A DNA stretch of 7,099 nt, taken from NCBI GenBank assembly GCA_025925615.1, contig JAICLN010000223.1, positions 1 to 7,099 on the forward strand. The letters are read 5' to 3'. The DNA comes from Actinomycetospora sp. (GTDB lineage: Bacteria > Actinomycetota > Actinomycetes > Mycobacteriales > Pseudonocardiaceae). Below, piece by piece: positions 6,080 through 7,099 of this stretch (the stretch's first letter is position 1; each line of letters starts with the position of its first letter). A program made the position numbers and the translations under genes. The notes under the pieces were generated by a model, which was not told the origin of the DNA, did not search any database, and worked only from the letters and a program-made list of their open reading frames with translations.

Positions 6080-6112
6080 TGCCCCGGAGCGGGGCCGGGT
6101 AGGTCCGGGGCA
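6080..6112 (+). terminator. Hairpin between the winged-helix/nuclease-like gene and the hemerythrin gene
   Basis: tgccccgga (6080-6088) and tccggggca (6104-6112) are perfect reverse complements with a 15-nt loop. It starts 16 bases after the stop codon at 6064. A competing smaller hairpin, gcccc (6081-6085) with ggggc (6091-6095), uses the same left arm, so the two are mutually exclusive. It is most simply a terminator without a T-tract. No clear -10 for the hemerythrin gene is visible in the 79-bp gap, so partial readthrough is possible. Confidence 0.55.
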
Positions 6113-6143
6113 CCACCACACCGCTGCACCGGGAGGACCGCGC

Positions 6144-6662
6144 ATGTCCGCGGACATCACCGAGCTGATCCTCGACGACCACGACTGGTTCCGTCGCCGC
6201 TTCCTGCTCCTCGCGGAGCTGCGCGACGACGCGTCCCGCCTCGACGAGGCCGGGAGGGTCTGGGACGAGCTCGCCCGCCACCTCGAGGTCCACGCCTCGG
6301 CGGAGGAACAGCACTTCTACCCGTCGATGGCCCGCCGCGCCGACGACGAGGACGCGTCCGCCACCGAGGACGCGATCGGCGACCACGACGACATCCGGGA
6401 CGCCTCCCGCAAGGCCTTCGAGCACGAGGTCGGCAGCGAGGACTGGTGGTCCGCCGTCGAGGAGTGCGACAAGGCCAACAACCACCACATGTCCGAGGAG
6501 GAGAGCGACGACCTCGAGCCGTTCCGGCGCGTGACCACGCTGGCCTTCCGCCAGGAGCTCGGGGCCAAGTTCGAGCAGTTCAAGGCCGAGCACGCGGGCG
6601 GGGCCGGGCTGGACTTCCAGGACAAGGACCCGGACGCCTACGTGGAGGCCGTCACCAGCTGA
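6144..6662 (+). CDS. Hemerythrin HHE cation-binding domain protein
   Basis: The 172-residue product is a single four-helix hemerythrin-like domain, expected to bind a di-iron centre in the cytoplasm and to act in O2, NO or redox sensing, or in iron handling; the exact role is unknown. Likely ligands are visible: H13 in LDDHDWFRR; H50 and E54 in LEVHASAEEQHFYP, with H46 and H57 nearby; H81 in GDHDDIRDA; and H114/H115 with E118/E119 in NNHHMSEEESDDLEPF. This matches the family pattern of H, HxxxE, H and HxxxE. The C-terminal helix (131-150) and the acidic tail lack known motifs. The protein is strongly acidic and has one cysteine (C108). GGGAGGA at 6131-6137, six bases before the ATG, fixes the start. 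Its last 11 bases overlap the tail of the convergent minus-strand gene, which leaves no room for a shared terminator between them. I see no partner domain or regulator next to it. Confidence 0.93.
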   Translation: MSADITELILDDHDWFRRRFLLLAELRDDASRLDEAGRVWDELARHLEVHASAEEQHFYPSMARRADDEDASATEDAIGDHDDIRDASRKAFEHEVGSEDWWSAVEECDKANNHHMSEEESDDLEPFRRVTTLAFRQELGAKFEQFKAEHAGGAGLDFQDKDPDAYVEAVTS

Positions 6663-7099
6663 CGATCGCGAGCAGCGTCGGCAGGACCCCCGTGCCCGCG
6701 CCGAGCCCGGTGAACGCGGCGCCGACCTGGTCCGGACCGACGAGCAGCACGCCGACCGCGGCCACGACGGCGAGCACCACCAGGACGACGAGCACCGGCA
6801 CCACACCCCGTGGCGTCCCGGCCTCGCGGGGCTCGGGGAGCGGCTGCGGTGCGGTGTCCGGACCCCGCCGCGCACGGACCGCGGCCCGGGGGACCTGACC
6901 GTCACGCGCCTCCGGGCTGCCGTCGGCCGGGTCGTCGACGGGGAAGCCCCCGCTGGGGAATCGACCGCCGGGCGGGGCGTCGCTCGCGGGACGGACCTCG
7001 TGCGCGGCGGCGCCCGCCAGCACGAGGTGGCCGGCGGCCGCGCGGTCCGGCACGACATCGTCGTCGTCCTCGGCGGCACGGTCCTCGGCGGCACGGTCC
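6652..7099 (-). CDS. Partial protein with acidic/Ala-rich N-terminal part and hydrophobic C-terminus (unknown function)
   Basis: The frame is open to the right edge of the window, so the 5' end is probably missing. A GTG at 7053 would give 133 residues, but the coding pattern (DRAAE units, then DDDD) continues upstream of it without a stop, and no good ribosome binding site precedes it. The visible part, numbered from the GTG, has a low-complexity region (about 1-80; Pro, Ala, Arg and Gly rich), then a strong membrane segment at about 82-105 (VVPVLVVLVVLAVVAAVGVL) and a weaker hydrophobic stretch at about 110-132 ending LLAIVSW. The layout (disordered front, membrane tail) resembles the gene at 343-1353, but I see no shared sequence motif. 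It is convergent with the hemerythrin gene and overlaps it by 11 bp. The hydrophobic helix in this frame is the main evidence that the gene is real. Confidence 0.65.
   Translation of the reverse strand, partial: DRAAEDRAAEDDDDVVPDRAAAGHLVLAGAAAHEVRPASDAPPGGRFPSGGFPVDDPADGSPEARDGQVPRAAVRARRGPDTAPQPLPEPREAGTPRGVVPVLVVLVVLAVVAAVGVLLVGPDQVGAAFTGLGAGTGVLPTLLAIVSW
7068..7099 (-). repeat. 15-bp tandem repeat at the window edge encoding DRAAE
   Basis: cctcggcggcacggt occurs at 7068-7082 and again, without mismatch, at 7083-7097; the last two bases of the window begin a possible third copy. In the minus-strand gene it encodes repeated DRAAE. The array may extend beyond the window. Confidence 0.75.

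Noticed and set aside
4607..6160. A 517-codon minus-strand frame opposite the winged-helix gene
   Set aside because: Gly/Arg/Val-rich shadow; the plus strand shows internal protein repeats and domain structure.
5943..7094. A 383-codon minus-strand frame spanning the hemerythrin gene
   Set aside because: It is antisense to clear hemerythrin ligand motifs, and at 6652-7099 a different minus-strand frame carries the membrane helix.

Overview
The window is very GC-rich, with G or C at most third codon positions. It carries an archaeal-like, coiled-coil-free valyl-tRNA synthetase, the remnant of a mycothiol-dependent isomerase-family gene, and a cysteine-free HesB-like protein. Together these point to a mycothiol-producing actinomycete; a Pseudonocardiales relative is my guess, inferred from gene style and not proven. 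I see no rRNA, tRNA, CRISPR array, insertion sequence or phage gene.

Layout, left to right. (1) Positions 1-219 hold the middle of a plus-strand gene of the maleylpyruvate isomerase (mycothiol-dependent) family that loses its homology exactly at the metal-binding HExxxH motif. Strong hairpins follow at 241-298. (2) A minus-strand gene, 343-1353, encodes a proline-rich, low-complexity protein with three C-terminal membrane segments. Its coding DNA holds five perfect 15-bp repeats and a strong G-quadruplex motif. (3) A 168-bp divergent promoter region leads to valS (1522-4146), which is probably transcribed as a leaderless mRNA. (4) A perfect 10-bp hairpin at 4154-4183 separates valS from a convergent minus-strand HesB/IscA-like gene (4201-4521) that lacks every cluster-ligand cysteine. 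(5) Divergent from it, with a good ribosome binding site, is a 479-residue protein (4625-6064) with two related winged-helix-like modules, three copies of an 18-residue linker motif, and a C-terminal domain resembling the PD-(D/E)XK nuclease fold but with Thr where the catalytic Lys would be. (6) A 9-bp hairpin precedes a hemerythrin-domain gene (6144-6662). (7) A minus-strand gene with acidic/Ala-rich repeats and a hydrophobic C-terminus (6652-7099, running off the window) overlaps the hemerythrin gene tail to tail by 11 bp.

The genes do not form one pathway. Most are single transcription units in alternating orientation, separated by hairpins or divergent promoters. valS is the housekeeping anchor; the rest are accessory or poorly characterised. 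The most interesting candidate is the two-winged-helix plus nuclease-like protein at 4625-6064. Nothing here amounts to a clear multi-gene system.
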